Below are positions 1-10,477 of a stretch of 64,000 bases of DNA, in pieces. The stretch's first letter is position 1. Each line of letters opens with the position of its first letter. A model generated the notes under the pieces. That model was not told the origin of the DNA. It worked only from the letters and a program-made list of their open reading frames with translations, and did not search any database. The stretch is taken from assembly GCF_034092375.1 (NCBI RefSeq), contig NZ_CP139302.1:372001-436000 (forward strand). The letters are read 5' to 3'. The stretch is from Prochlorococcus sp. MIT 1300 (GTDB taxonomy: Bacteria; Cyanobacteriota; Cyanobacteriia; PCC-6307; Cyanobiaceae). The position numbers were made by a program, and so were the translations under genes.

Positions 1-1420
1 CGGACTGTTTGGAGCGTTTTGCCTTTCAATCACTATCGCTTTTGTGGGTGGAAGAAATGCGATGATCACATCCGCTACTGGTTCAACAGCCCTACTTATG
101 ACAGGGGTAGTTGTAACTGGTGATGCTCAAGGGCCTGGAGTTGGACTTTCTTATTTAATAGCTGCTGGACTTTTAACAGGAGTATTTCAAATCCTATGGG
201 GATATCTCAGGTTGGCTTACCAAATGAGATTTGTGCCCCAAGCTGTACTTAGTGGTTTTGTAAATGCTCTCGCACTTCTTATATTTCAGGCGCAACTACC
301 TCAACTTGGAATTGACTTACTTCACGGGGAGGGATCTGGTGGGTCAATTTTGCCATTCAGCCAAATTCCAATTGTCTGGTTGCTTGTGGGTTTGGGCCTT
401 TTAATTATCTACGGCTTACCAAAGCTAACAAGAGTTCTTCCATCACAATTAGTAGCCATTGCAATACTTACGATTATCACAGTTTCCTTTGATATCAACA
501 TTCCAACAGTACAAAGCCTGGGCGAACTTCCTGAGGGGCTTCCAAGCCTGTCGTTACCTTTTGGTTCCATTGAGCAGGGCAAAGTACCATTCAATATGGA
601 GACATTGGGCATCATTCTTCCTACAGCGTTGGCAATATCGCTGGTGGGATTAATGGAAACTTTTCTGACTCAAGATATACTTGATGACATTACATTAACG
701 AGTTCAGATAAGAACACAGAAGCCAAGGGTCAGGGCATAGCTAATTTAGTATCCTCATTCTTTGGAGGTATGGCTGGCTGTGCATTAGTGGGTCAATCAG
801 TTATGAATATAGAGAATGGTGCAAGAACAAAACTCTCTACTTTATTTTCTGGCTTAAGCTTATTACTAATGATCCTCATTGGAAAAGCCTGGCTATATAA
901 AATTCCAATGGCTGCTTTAGTAGCTGTAATGATTGCAATTTCAATAAGTACAGCTGATTTAGTTGGTTTAAGGAATATTAGAAAAATTCCAAGAAGTGAC
1001 ACAGCCGTAATGCTTATGACCTTTGCCGTAACGATGCTTACGACACCGCACAACCTTGCATTAGGAGTACTTGCTGGAGTTGCTCTAGCTGGAATACTTT
1101 TCAGCAGAAAAGTAGCAAAGGTAATAAAAGTACAGAAACATGAGATCAATCAAAATGAAATAACCTATGAAGTAATAGGTCAATTATTTTTTGTAAGTAA
1201 AATATATTTCTTACAAGGATTTGAATTTGGAGACCCAGGACAAAAAATAACAATTGACATGAGTCAAGCGCATGTCTGGGACCAAAGCGGAGTTGCAGCA
1301 CTAGATCAGGTAATAAGAAAATTAAGTAAAGCGGGCTCAGACGTTAAAGTCGAAGGGCTCAACAAAGAAAGCCTGGATCTATTCGAGCGGCTAGGAGGCC
1401 AGGAACCCATTCATGCCTAA
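1..1420 (+). CDS. SulP-family anion permease, 5'-truncated by window edge
   Basis: Secondary anion transporter of the SulP family (sulfate or bicarbonate; the substrate cannot be told from sequence). The frame is open from base 2, so the true start lies outside the window; the GTG at 44 falls inside the conserved N-terminal part (GRNAMITSATG). The visible part has about ten hydrophobic segments up to roughly residue 360, then a cytoplasmic C-terminal STAS domain with the typical core KITIDMSQAHVWDQSGVAAL. The family includes the cyanobacterial bicarbonate transporter BicA and sulfate permeases. It ends 106 bases before the amino-acid ABC operon on the same strand and is probably a separate unit. 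Confidence 0.9.
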   Translation, partial: GLFGAFCLSITIAFVGGRNAMITSATGSTALLMTGVVVTGDAQGPGVGLSYLIAAGLLTGVFQILWGYLRLAYQMRFVPQAVLSGFVNALALLIFQAQLPQLGIDLLHGEGSGGSILPFSQIPIVWLLVGLGLLIIYGLPKLTRVLPSQLVAIAILTIITVSFDINIPTVQSLGELPEGLPSLSLPFGSIEQGKVPFNMETLGIILPTALAISLVGLMETFLTQDILDDITLTSSDKNTEAKGQGIANLVSSFFGGMAGCALVGQSVMNIENGARTKLSTLFSGLSLLLMILIGKAWLYKIPMAALVAVMIAISISTADLVGLRNIRKIPRSDTAVMLMTFAVTMLTTPHNLALGVLAGVALAGILFSRKVAKVIKVQKHEINQNEITYEVIGQLFFVSKIYFLQGFEFGDPGQKITIDMSQAHVWDQSGVAALDQVIRKLSKAGSDVKVEGLNKESLDLFERLGGQEPIHA

Positions 1421-1526
1421 GATCAACCTTAGAGCTGTATAAAAACTTCCAATATTATTAAATTTAATTTAACCCATAATACATAATTCCTAAAAGTAGT
1501 AAAATAATATAAGTCTTTAACAACTA

Positions 1527-2582
1527 ATGAATATAAAACTATTCTCTTTGCTTGTAGGCCTTCTTTTCACAGGTACGGGTTGTGCGACTTTAGAAGCTGG
1601 TAGAACATCACGCCTAGATATTATTCAAAGGCGTGGCGAATTAAATTGTGGAATTAGCGGCAAAATAAGCGGATTTAGTTATTTACATAAAGACGGATCA
1701 TACAAAGGCTTTGATGTTGATATATGTAAGGCTATGGCAGCAGCATTTCTAGGAAATAGTGCCCTAGTTAATTTTCGTCCGTTAACAGCACCAGAAAGAT
1801 TCACTGCACTAAGAACAGGTGAAGTCGACTTACTCTCTAGGAATACAACTATAAACCTTAGTAGAGATTCAAAAGGTGGTAATGGAGTTACATTTGCACC
1901 TATTGTTTTTCACGATGGCCAGGGCCTAATGGTAAGAAAATCCTCAGGAATAAGAACAATAGGCCAGCTAAGGAATAGTTTCATTTGTGTAGGTTCAGGT
2001 ACGACGACTGAGCAAAATCTTAATGACACTTTCCAAGAAAAGGGAATAAAATATAAACCAATTAAATATCAGGATGCAAGCCAGGTCACTCAAGGGTACC
2101 TACAGAAACGTTGTAAAGCAATGACATCCGATCGATCACAATTAGCAGCCGCAAAAGCAGGCTTCCCATCAAAAGAAAGAGGTAAGCATATAATTTTATC
2201 CGACATGATTAGTAAAGAGCCATTAGCACCTGCATCTTTAGGAGGCGATGAAAAGTTAAGTGATGCAATCAGATGGGTCATTTATGCACTATTGGCTGCA
2301 GAGGAATATGGTATTAACAAAAATAATATTCAAGATAAGCTAATTCAGGCAGAGTCAGATAAAAGTCTAAGCTCACTCAGAAGACTACTGGGCATTGACG
2401 GAAAGCTTGGATCGAAGCTAGGACTATCTGATAACTTTGTAGTTAAAATCATCAGCAGCACAGGTAATTATGGAGAGATTTATGATAGGAATCTTGGGCC
2501 AATGAGTAATGTAAGTATACCTAGGTCAAGAAACAACCTCTATACGAATGGTGGCTTGTTATTTGCTCCGCCATTAAAATAA
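1527..2582 (+). CDS. aapJ: Polar amino-acid ABC transporter, substrate-binding lipoprotein
   Basis: Periplasmic solute-binding protein of the general/polar L-amino-acid importer (351 aa). The N-terminus is a lipoprotein signal with Cys19 in the lipobox-like TGTGC. The mature part has the family features RGELNCGI, GFDVDICKAMAAA, ALRTGEVDLLSRNTT and FVCVGSGTT-like stretches typical of AapJ/BztA proteins. It is the first gene of a four-gene operon; the permease gene starts on the very next base after its stop. Family is clear; the exact amino-acid range is inferred from the family. In cyanobacteria related systems take up neutral and acidic amino acids. Confidence 0.9.
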   Translation: MNIKLFSLLVGLLFTGTGCATLEAGRTSRLDIIQRRGELNCGISGKISGFSYLHKDGSYKGFDVDICKAMAAAFLGNSALVNFRPLTAPERFTALRTGEVDLLSRNTTINLSRDSKGGNGVTFAPIVFHDGQGLMVRKSSGIRTIGQLRNSFICVGSGTTTEQNLNDTFQEKGIKYKPIKYQDASQVTQGYLQKRCKAMTSDRSQLAAAKAGFPSKERGKHIILSDMISKEPLAPASLGGDEKLSDAIRWVIYALLAAEEYGINKNNIQDKLIQAESDKSLSSLRRLLGIDGKLGSKLGLSDNFVVKIISSTGNYGEIYDRNLGPMSNVSIPRSRNNLYTNGGLLFAPPLK

Positions 2583-3479
2583 ATGAAGCTTTCAAATTCC
2601 ATTCTTATTCAATTTGTTTTTGGGATATTCTTATTTTCCCTTTTAGGTATATTAATAAATAATTTAATTGTTAATTTAATAGTTACTGATATGGGTATTA
2701 GCTTCAACTGGTTAGGAACCACAGCAGGTTTTGCTCTTTCCGAATCATCCTTGCCATACGAAGCCTCTGACACATATTTATGGGCCCTAATTAACGGCCT
2801 AGTCAATAGTCTAAAAGTCATATTTGCTGGTCTCTGTATTTCAACAATTATAGGTATATTTGCTGGCGTAGCAAGACTAAGCGGCAACCTGCTGCTTAGG
2901 CATGTTTCGAATCTTTATGTGCTACTAATCAGGCAAATACCACTACTTATCCAGCTATTATTCTGGTACTTTGTTGCAATATTAGGTTTATCAGAAACAC
3001 CTATTGAAATCCTAGCTGGTGGATTAAAGCTCTCTAATCAAGGTTTATCATTATTTGGAGTAACAGTTAGTGCAGAATTTTCTTCTATACTAATTGGTCT
3101 AAGCATTTTTACAGGTGCATATATTGCTGAGGTTGTAAGGGGCGGTCTCAACTCTGTAGACAAGGGACAATGGGAGGCATTTAAAAGCCTTGGATTGAGC
3201 CAAAGTATAGGCTTGCGAAAAATTATAATACCTCAAGCCTTACCAGCAATAATACCAGGACTAACAAGTCAATATCTAAATCTTGCCAAGAATAGTACAC
3301 TGGCAATTGCAGTGGGCTATGCTGATATATATGCTGTAAGTGATACAACTATCACTCAAACAGGTAGGGCCATTGAGGGATTCGCAATGTTATTATGTAC
3401 TTTCCTTATCATCAATTTACTGATAACAAGAGCCATGAATTTTGTCAACAATCTCTGCATTAAGATAAACACCAAGTAA
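2583..3479 (+). CDS. aapQ: Polar amino-acid ABC transporter permease (first)
   Basis: Inner-membrane permease subunit, 298 aa, of the HisMQ type. Several hydrophobic helices are visible and the cytoplasmic EAA loop reads EAFKSLGLSQSIGLRKIIIP, which docks with the ATPase. The ATG directly abuts the stop of the binding-protein gene (zero-base spacing), indicating translational coupling. Shorter than many AapQ proteins but the whole BPD_transp core is present. It should form a heterodimer with the next gene product. Confidence 0.9.
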   Translation: MKLSNSILIQFVFGIFLFSLLGILINNLIVNLIVTDMGISFNWLGTTAGFALSESSLPYEASDTYLWALINGLVNSLKVIFAGLCISTIIGIFAGVARLSGNLLLRHVSNLYVLLIRQIPLLIQLLFWYFVAILGLSETPIEILAGGLKLSNQGLSLFGVTVSAEFSSILIGLSIFTGAYIAEVVRGGLNSVDKGQWEAFKSLGLSQSIGLRKIIIPQALPAIIPGLTSQYLNLAKNSTLAIAVGYADIYAVSDTTITQTGRAIEGFAMLLCTFLIINLLITRAMNFVNNLCIKINTK

Positions 3480-3500
3480 ACCCTAAGAATAACTTTTTAC

Positions 3501-4493
3501 ATGAATATTCTAAAGTCAATCAAAAAGAATCTTCTTTCTAGTCCGGTAGACATCCTTATCTCTACTTGTATTATATCAATGGGCATATATATATTTAATA
3601 GGACAATAGGTTGGATCTCAAATAGAGCTGACTGGTCAGTAGTCTACGAAAACATAGATTTATTTGCTTTTGGAAGCTATCCAGCTTCAGAGAGGTATAG
3701 ACCGCTTTTATGGATTATAGCCATACTAGTACTAACTCTATTTACCTTAAATTCAAAAAGGACAGAAAAGACATCAAAGGCCTTAACAATTGCTTGGTTA
3801 TTGTTCTTACCTATAGGCCTCTTCATTATAAGTGGCGGAATTTTTCTAACCCCTGTAGCAACTTCAGCATGGGGAGGCCTTACTCTAACTCTGGTACTTA
3901 CATTATGTAGCTGTGCTATCTCTTTGCCGCTGGGAATTTGTCTTGCTTTAGGGCGGCAGAGTAAGGGATATTTCATAAATAATCTGTCTAGAATATATAT
4001 AGATACTATGAGATCATTTCCATTAATAACAGTTTTATTCTTTGGGCAACTATTGATACCATTATTCCTGCCAATTGATTTAGATATAAATAGAGTTTTA
4101 CGAGCTATTATTGCATTTGCATTCTTCGCATCCGCTTATATAGCTGAGGATATAAGGGGGGCATTACAAGCTATTCCAAAAACTCAAGAGGAGGCCTCAA
4201 TCGCACTAGGTTTAACAAAACGACAAACTCTTAGTTGGATAATACTTCCTCAAGCCCTAATAATAGCCATACCTGCACTGACTAACCAAGCAATAGGACT
4301 TTTACAAAACACTAGCCTGATGGCAATATTAGGCCTTGTAGAACTTCTAGGGGTCAGTAGAAGCCTCTTGGCTAATCCTGATTATATAGGAAATTACTTA
4401 GAGGTATATGTGTTCTTAGCTATTGTGTATTGGATGGCTGGCCTAGTGTTATCCCTACTGGCAAGACATCTAGAAAAGCAATTCTCCCATTGA
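3501..4493 (+). CDS. aapM: Polar amino-acid ABC transporter permease (second)
   Basis: Second permease subunit, 330 aa. An N-terminal extension with extra hydrophobic segments precedes the permease core, as is usual for AapM/BztC. The EAA loop reads EEASIALGLTKRQTLSWIIL. It lies 21 bases after the first permease and 12 bases before the ATPase gene, so the four genes form one transcription unit. Confidence 0.9.
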   Translation: MNILKSIKKNLLSSPVDILISTCIISMGIYIFNRTIGWISNRADWSVVYENIDLFAFGSYPASERYRPLLWIIAILVLTLFTLNSKRTEKTSKALTIAWLLFLPIGLFIISGGIFLTPVATSAWGGLTLTLVLTLCSCAISLPLGICLALGRQSKGYFINNLSRIYIDTMRSFPLITVLFFGQLLIPLFLPIDLDINRVLRAIIAFAFFASAYIAEDIRGALQAIPKTQEEASIALGLTKRQTLSWIILPQALIIAIPALTNQAIGLLQNTSLMAILGLVELLGVSRSLLANPDYIGNYLEVYVFLAIVYWMAGLVLSLLARHLEKQFSH

Positions 4494-4505
4494 TCCTGTA
4501 TAAAA

Positions 4506-5246
4506 ATGAGTACTGCAATTAAGGCCGAAAATCTAAGTAAAAGCTTTGGAGGTACCTTTCATGCTCTTGATAATGTTTCACTTGACGTTTATAAAGGAGA
4601 AGTACTTGTAGTAATGGGTCCCTCAGGTTCTGGAAAAAGTACTCTCATAAGAACCTTTAATGGGCTTGAAGGTATAGACAGGGGAAGACTAGAAGTGCTC
4701 GGTATCCCTATAGGGCCAAATAATGAAGAGAGAAATATTAGAGAGATAAGAAAACGAGTCGGTATGGTGTTCCAGCAATTTAATTTGTTTCCTCACCTTA
4801 CTGTTCAACAAAACATAACTTTAGCCCCGATAAAGGTTAAAGGGCAAACTCATGTTGAGGCAAATTCAAACGCAATAAAATTACTAGAACTAATGGGTAT
4901 AACTGAACAGGCAGAAAAATACCCAAGTCAATTAAGTGGAGGACAACAACAAAGAGCAGCAATAGCAAGGGCCCTTGCTCTTGAACCAGATCTAATGCTT
5001 TTTGATGAACCTACAAGCGCGTTAGATCCCGAGCGTGTAAAGGAGGTATTAGATGCAATGAGAGTTCTCGCAAAGCAAGGTATGACGATGGTTGTAGTTA
5101 CACATGAGATTGGATTCGCAAAGGATGTAGCCGATCGAGTGGTTTTTATGGACGAAGGAAAAGTTGTGGAGACCTCGTCACCACAGAGTTTCTTTAATAA
5201 CGCAAGCGAGGAACGAAGCAGGCGATTCTTAAACCAAGTAATGTAG
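4506..5246 (+). CDS. aapP: Polar amino-acid ABC transporter ATP-binding protein
   Basis: ABC ATPase, 246 aa, energising the importer. Walker A GPSGSGKST is at residues 38-46, the Q-loop region reads VGMVFQQFNLFPHLT, the signature is LSGGQQQRAAIARAL and Walker B is LMLFDEPTSALDP, followed by the switch His in VVVTHEIGFA. This is the canonical GlnQ/AapP arrangement. Last gene of the operon; no obvious strong terminator stem follows. Confidence 0.93.
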   Translation: MSTAIKAENLSKSFGGTFHALDNVSLDVYKGEVLVVMGPSGSGKSTLIRTFNGLEGIDRGRLEVLGIPIGPNNEERNIREIRKRVGMVFQQFNLFPHLTVQQNITLAPIKVKGQTHVEANSNAIKLLELMGITEQAEKYPSQLSGGQQQRAAIARALALEPDLMLFDEPTSALDPERVKEVLDAMRVLAKQGMTMVVVTHEIGFAKDVADRVVFMDEGKVVETSSPQSFFNNASEERSRRFLNQVM

Positions 5247-5433
5247 TCTTCTATGTAAAGAATGAATCAAAAAAAAGGATAATCACATTAAGGTAAAAGG
5301 CTTTGGAGCGCTCAAATTAGCAATAATTACTGCTTTCATATCAATTTGTAAGAAAGAACAAGACAAAACTTGCTAGTATTTAAGCCACTAGAAGAATCGT
5401 TGTAGACTAGAAAAACAATAAACTTATTAGCAG

Positions 5434-5727
5434 ATGGCTTACAACGAATTCACAATCGTCGCTGGTGGACTTGCTCACGTTCCAATTGTCATCGGGCTTT
5501 TCAAGTTCTTTGATGGCACCACTGCAAAAGGGTACGAGGCAGAGAAGGCTGCAAGAGAAGCTGCTGAAGCTAAAGCAAAGGTTGAGGCCGAAGCCAAGGC
5601 TGCTGCCGAAGCAAAAGCCAAAGCTGATGCAGCCGCTAAGGCTAAAGCTAAGGCTGATGCGAAGGCTAAGGCTGATGCGGAAGCGGCAGCTAAAGCAAAG
5701 GCAGAAGCAGAATCTGCATCAGATTAA
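5434..5727 (+). CDS. Ala/Lys/Glu-rich coiled protein with N-terminal hydrophobic segment
   Basis: Protein of 97 aa that I cannot assign to a family. Residues 5-26 are hydrophobic and Gly-rich (one possible membrane helix); from about residue 33 to the end it is made almost only of Ala, Lys, Glu and Asp in degenerate AKA/AEA units, predicted to be a long charged helix as in TolA or AlgP linkers. The start ATG is preceded by an AT-rich leader without a strong ribosome site. The repetitive tail also opens a second frame, so coding is argued from the hydrophobic head plus charged tail. It stands alone after the ABC operon. Confidence 0.7.
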   Translation: MAYNEFTIVAGGLAHVPIVIGLFKFFDGTTAKGYEAEKAAREAAEAKAKVEAEAKAAAEAKAKADAAAKAKAKADAKAKADAEAAAKAKAEAESASD

Positions 5728-5810
5728 TTAATTCTCTATATATCATTAATTCATATCCCACAAGAATACCGGCCTAAAGATATAGATTATAAATACGTTA
5801 AAAGGTTTCC

Positions 5811-6335
5811 TTATAAATACCTTCTAAATGTAAGGTTAATTCTTTCTTCCTTAACTCTTCTTCGTTTAGGGAGAGAATGCTTCCAATATTTTTGGCAGTC
5901 AGGATGGAAGATAACCAAGTCTCCATTACCAAGAAATAATCGCTCAGAGGTCTTAGTATCATTACTCCTCAGCAACAAATCCCTCCCTATACCTAAAGAG
6001 ACTGAAGCTATTGATGCTTTCTGATCAAGTTCCGGTTCGTTGTCGGAGTGCCACCCCATGCTATCCAAACCATCACGATATAAGTTTAGGAGGCAGCCAT
6101 TAAAATCCTCTCCAGAAACTTTATTAACCTTATTTAGTAATGGGATTAACCAAACTGGCCATCCTGAACCTACATGCTGTAATCCACTATATCTATAAGT
6201 AACATTATTACTACCTAGAAAAGCACTCATGCGGGGGGTTTTATAAGTTTTTCCATAGACAAATACTTCGTTCACTTGCCAATATAGTTTATCGGAAATT
6301 GTTGACTGCCAATACTTAGCCAGTCTTGGTGACAA
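5811..6335 (-). CDS. AlkB-like 2OG-Fe(II) oxygenase (DNA/RNA alkylation repair)
   Basis: Iron and 2-oxoglutarate dependent dioxygenase of the AlkB/ALKBH2-3 type, which removes methyl damage from nucleic-acid bases. Visible: KTYKTPRMSAFLG, the iron ligands in MGWHSDNE and the distal His in WKHSLPKRR, and the 2OG-binding Arg in RINLTFRRY at the C-terminus. The only usual start codon is the TTG at 6335, yet the frame stays open about 120 bases further upstream and encodes family-like residues (RPWSHIKHWLSP) without ATG, GTG or TTG. So either translation starts at TTG, giving 174 aa, or an unusual start or a 5' lesion is present. Confidence 0.82.
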   Translation of the reverse strand: MSPRLAKYWQSTISDKLYWQVNEVFVYGKTYKTPRMSAFLGSNNVTYRYSGLQHVGSGWPVWLIPLLNKVNKVSGEDFNGCLLNLYRDGLDSMGWHSDNEPELDQKASIASVSLGIGRDLLLRSNDTKTSERLFLGNGDLVIFHPDCQKYWKHSLPKRRRVKEERINLTFRRYL

Positions 6336-6477
6336 CCAATGTTTAATGTGTGACCAAGGTCGTGAAATGTCGGATGACCCATTTACCTTGATTTTATCTG
6401 CAAAAGAATTTATGGGTAGAAAAATACGTAGATATAAGTAAAGTAGAATGAAATAAAGTCAAATTCGAAACAGTTTA

Positions 6478-8166
6478 ATGAATATTACAAGTGTATATAA
6501 TCAAGAACTATTAGTTAAGAAACTACTTGATCCAAACGCCTACGATCATAGAACAAAAAATTTCGAGCTCATCGAAACTCACATCTCCTGGATTGTCCTA
6601 ACTGGTTATTATGCATATAAAATTAAAAAACAGCTAAAGTTATCATTCTTAGACACATCTAACATAAACAATAGAAGATTACTATGCCAAAGAGAATATA
6701 GAATCAACCAAAAATTTAATACAGATTTGTACATAGGTGTAAATAGAATAATCGGGACTATGCAGAATCCGAGAATTGAGGACAAGGACATTTCTGGTGA
6801 CGAGTTAGTGAAACCCGGAACGCTTGAATTAGCCGTGAAAATGAACCAATTTGACACTATAAAAAGTCTAGATAAAATTATACATTCTAAATTTAATATA
6901 ACAAAAGAAACTATCAGGCTTGGCAAGAATCTTGCTAGAATTCACAAGTTAGCTAAATTAAATAGCAATAAGACAAGGCGGTTTCCGTATACTCAACAAG
7001 CTGTATTAGATAATATTAATGTCCTTAATGATTTAAATATAATATATGCAGGTAAAAATCGCATGATAGATCATAGAATCTGGGTGAAACGAGAGATAGA
7101 CCGACTTAGTAATAGGTTTAAAGAAAGAGAACAATCAAAGGCTATAAGGGCCTGTCATGGGGACATTCATCTGAGAAATATCTATTTGAATCAAAACTCT
7201 AAACTTTGTATATTTGACGCTTTGGAGTTTAACGATGACCTTAGATATATTGACCCATTAAGTGAAGTATCGTTTTTATTCGTAGATTTGTTTATAAACC
7301 AAAAACAGATACTAGCGACAACACTTTTAAATAGTTGGTTGGAAGAAATTGGTGATTATTCAGGTATGGATCTCTTTAGATGGTATAGCGCATACAGATC
7401 AACCGTGTTAGCAAAGGTTCATGCAATAAGAAGTAAACAAATACAAGACCGTAAGCATTTAACTAAATCTGATAAGAACTGTATAAAGGAGTATGAATCT
7501 AAGGTGAAAATGTATTTAGATTATGCGGTTAAAATGGAATCTGAATCCCAGTCCACATTGATATTAATGCATGGATTAAGTGGAAGTGGGAAAACATTTA
7601 TCAGTAATTTTCTTCTCAAAAGCATTCCTTCTATAAGGATTCGCTCAGATTTGGAGAGGAAGAGGATACACAAGATGATTAAGCTTGGATTGACAGGTCA
7701 ATACCCTAAAATATCCATCAAAGAAAAAAATATTTTCATAAATAAAAGACTATCGCTCTACGACAAAAATTATACGGACTGGCTATTTAACAAATGGATT
7801 CCTTTAATCGCCTATAGGTCATTGAGCAGCGGCTTAACCACAATTTTAGATGCGTGCTTCCTACGAAGAAGAGAAAGATCGTATCTAATTGAAATAGCTA
7901 AGCAACTAAATTCAAGCATCATAATATTACAATGTCACTGTAATGACAGTGAAGCAAAGAGAAGGATCCTATCAAGACAACAAATGGGAGAAGACCCTTC
8001 CGATGCATCTTACGAAATCCGGCTAAATCAGAAATCGTATATCGAAGAACTAAACAAAGAAGAAATGAAATATAGTATTAGTGTTGGAGAGGATTGCAAC
8101 CTCGATGATTTAAAAAATAAAATTATTGATGAGATGAAAAAGCAGAGATTAATCAAACGGATATAA
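6478..8166 (+). CDS. Bifunctional aminoglycoside-phosphotransferase-like / P-loop kinase fusion
   Basis: A 562-aa two-domain protein. The N-terminal part (about residues 30-330) has a kinase-like fold with the catalytic HGDIHLRN motif (His227) and a DALEFNDDLRYID metal-binding motif of the APH superfamily (COG2187-type). The C-terminal part has a Walker A GLSGSGKT near residue 366 and resembles small-molecule P-loop kinases (COG0645-type). The fusion is known in many bacteria but its substrate is undetermined; it should not be read as antibiotic resistance. It is alone on its strand, 11 bases before the convergent metA. Confidence 0.85.
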   Translation: MNITSVYNQELLVKKLLDPNAYDHRTKNFELIETHISWIVLTGYYAYKIKKQLKLSFLDTSNINNRRLLCQREYRINQKFNTDLYIGVNRIIGTMQNPRIEDKDISGDELVKPGTLELAVKMNQFDTIKSLDKIIHSKFNITKETIRLGKNLARIHKLAKLNSNKTRRFPYTQQAVLDNINVLNDLNIIYAGKNRMIDHRIWVKREIDRLSNRFKEREQSKAIRACHGDIHLRNIYLNQNSKLCIFDALEFNDDLRYIDPLSEVSFLFVDLFINQKQILATTLLNSWLEEIGDYSGMDLFRWYSAYRSTVLAKVHAIRSKQIQDRKHLTKSDKNCIKEYESKVKMYLDYAVKMESESQSTLILMHGLSGSGKTFISNFLLKSIPSIRIRSDLERKRIHKMIKLGLTGQYPKISIKEKNIFINKRLSLYDKNYTDWLFNKWIPLIAYRSLSSGLTTILDACFLRRRERSYLIEIAKQLNSSIIILQCHCNDSEAKRRILSRQQMGEDPSDASYEIRLNQKSYIEELNKEEMKYSISVGEDCNLDDLKNKIIDEMKKQRLIKRI

Positions 8167-8176
8167 GGCTTGTACC

Positions 8177-9085
8177 TTATATTGCATTTTCATTATTTAA
8201 AAAGCTAACTCTCTGATAACAGAACCATAACCATTGTTGAAAGAGAAGGTTTCGATGTGAACGCCATGAAGTTTGTGGATTATCAGAATCAAAATTTTCT
8301 GGTGGTGGCACATCTCCTCTAGCCTTATCGCGTTCCATTTCAGCTAATAGTCTACCTGCATTATATTCGGGATGTCCTAAATGCATTAATTGACGTTGAT
8401 CAGAGGATTCAAAGATCGTATATCCAACCTTCTCTCCATAAGCCAAAAGTCTAAGTTTATCTTTTCTTTGAGCAGCTTCCATTGCAGAGTCAGATAAACC
8501 TGCATATCGACTTTGTGGGCAATAGAATTTATCGTCCTGAGTTCCCATTAATGCATGTCCAGGAACAAGACTTCTCATTGGGTAGACTCCGAAAAGCTTT
8601 TGCTTAAAGGAATATTTATCAACACCTGCTAAATAGGCTAAGGCAAAGCCAGCCCAACATAGGCCGAGAGTACTTGCACAATGGATTTTTGCTTCTTCAA
8701 TCAGTTCTACAAATTCAGTCCAATAATTAACCTCTTCAAAGGGAAGGTGTTCAACAGGAGCTCCTGTCACTATTAATCCATCAAGTGGAGTGGGTGACAT
8801 AGCTTCGTCCCACCCAACATATAAAGCATCTAGATGCTTCAAGTCCCATGTCTTATATTTATGACTTTTTAAACGGATCCATATGGGCTCAATCTGTAAT
8901 GGAGAGAGCCCTAATGGATGTAAAAGGTTAAATTCATATTGTTTACCCAGTGGCATTATATTAAGAATGCCTATCCTTAATGGTCTTATATCCTGCCTTT
9001 CAGCAAGGGAAGGCTCGATCCAAGAGATCCTGTTTCGCTCAAGGGCCGCAATTTTGTGATAGCTACGTGGAAGAATTAGAGCCAT
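8177..9085 (-). CDS. metA: Homoserine O-acyltransferase, MetA family (acetyl type predicted)
   Basis: Activates homoserine for methionine synthesis (302 aa). Nucleophile Cys143 lies in TLGLCWAGF and the His/Glu pair in HLGHPEYNAG. In the substrate loop the sequence is GAPVEHLPFEEV with Glu112 where Escherichia coli MetA has Gly; in this family a Glu there is established to favour acetyl-CoA over succinyl-CoA. This fits the neighbour, an O-acetylhomoserine sulfhydrylase 16 bases upstream on the same strand, so O-acetylhomoserine is the predicted product although databases often call such genes succinyltransferases. Confidence 0.92.
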   Translation of the reverse strand: MALILPRSYHKIAALERNRISWIEPSLAERQDIRPLRIGILNIMPLGKQYEFNLLHPLGLSPLQIEPIWIRLKSHKYKTWDLKHLDALYVGWDEAMSPTPLDGLIVTGAPVEHLPFEEVNYWTEFVELIEEAKIHCASTLGLCWAGFALAYLAGVDKYSFKQKLFGVYPMRSLVPGHALMGTQDDKFYCPQSRYAGLSDSAMEAAQRKDKLRLLAYGEKVGYTIFESSDQRQLMHLGHPEYNAGRLLAEMERDKARGDVPPPENFDSDNPQTSWRSHRNLLFQQWLWFCYQRVSFLNNENAI

Positions 9086-9101
9086 ATATAAGTTTAAGGA
9101 T

Positions 9102-10463
<1,362 letters not shown>

Positions 10464-10477
10464 CTAGCTAAAGAAAC

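Noticed and set aside
5281-5366. Open frame KGFGALKLAIITAFISICKK with a possible ATT start after a purine-rich ribosome site
   Set aside because: No standard start codon and only 28 codons; could be real but cannot be supported.
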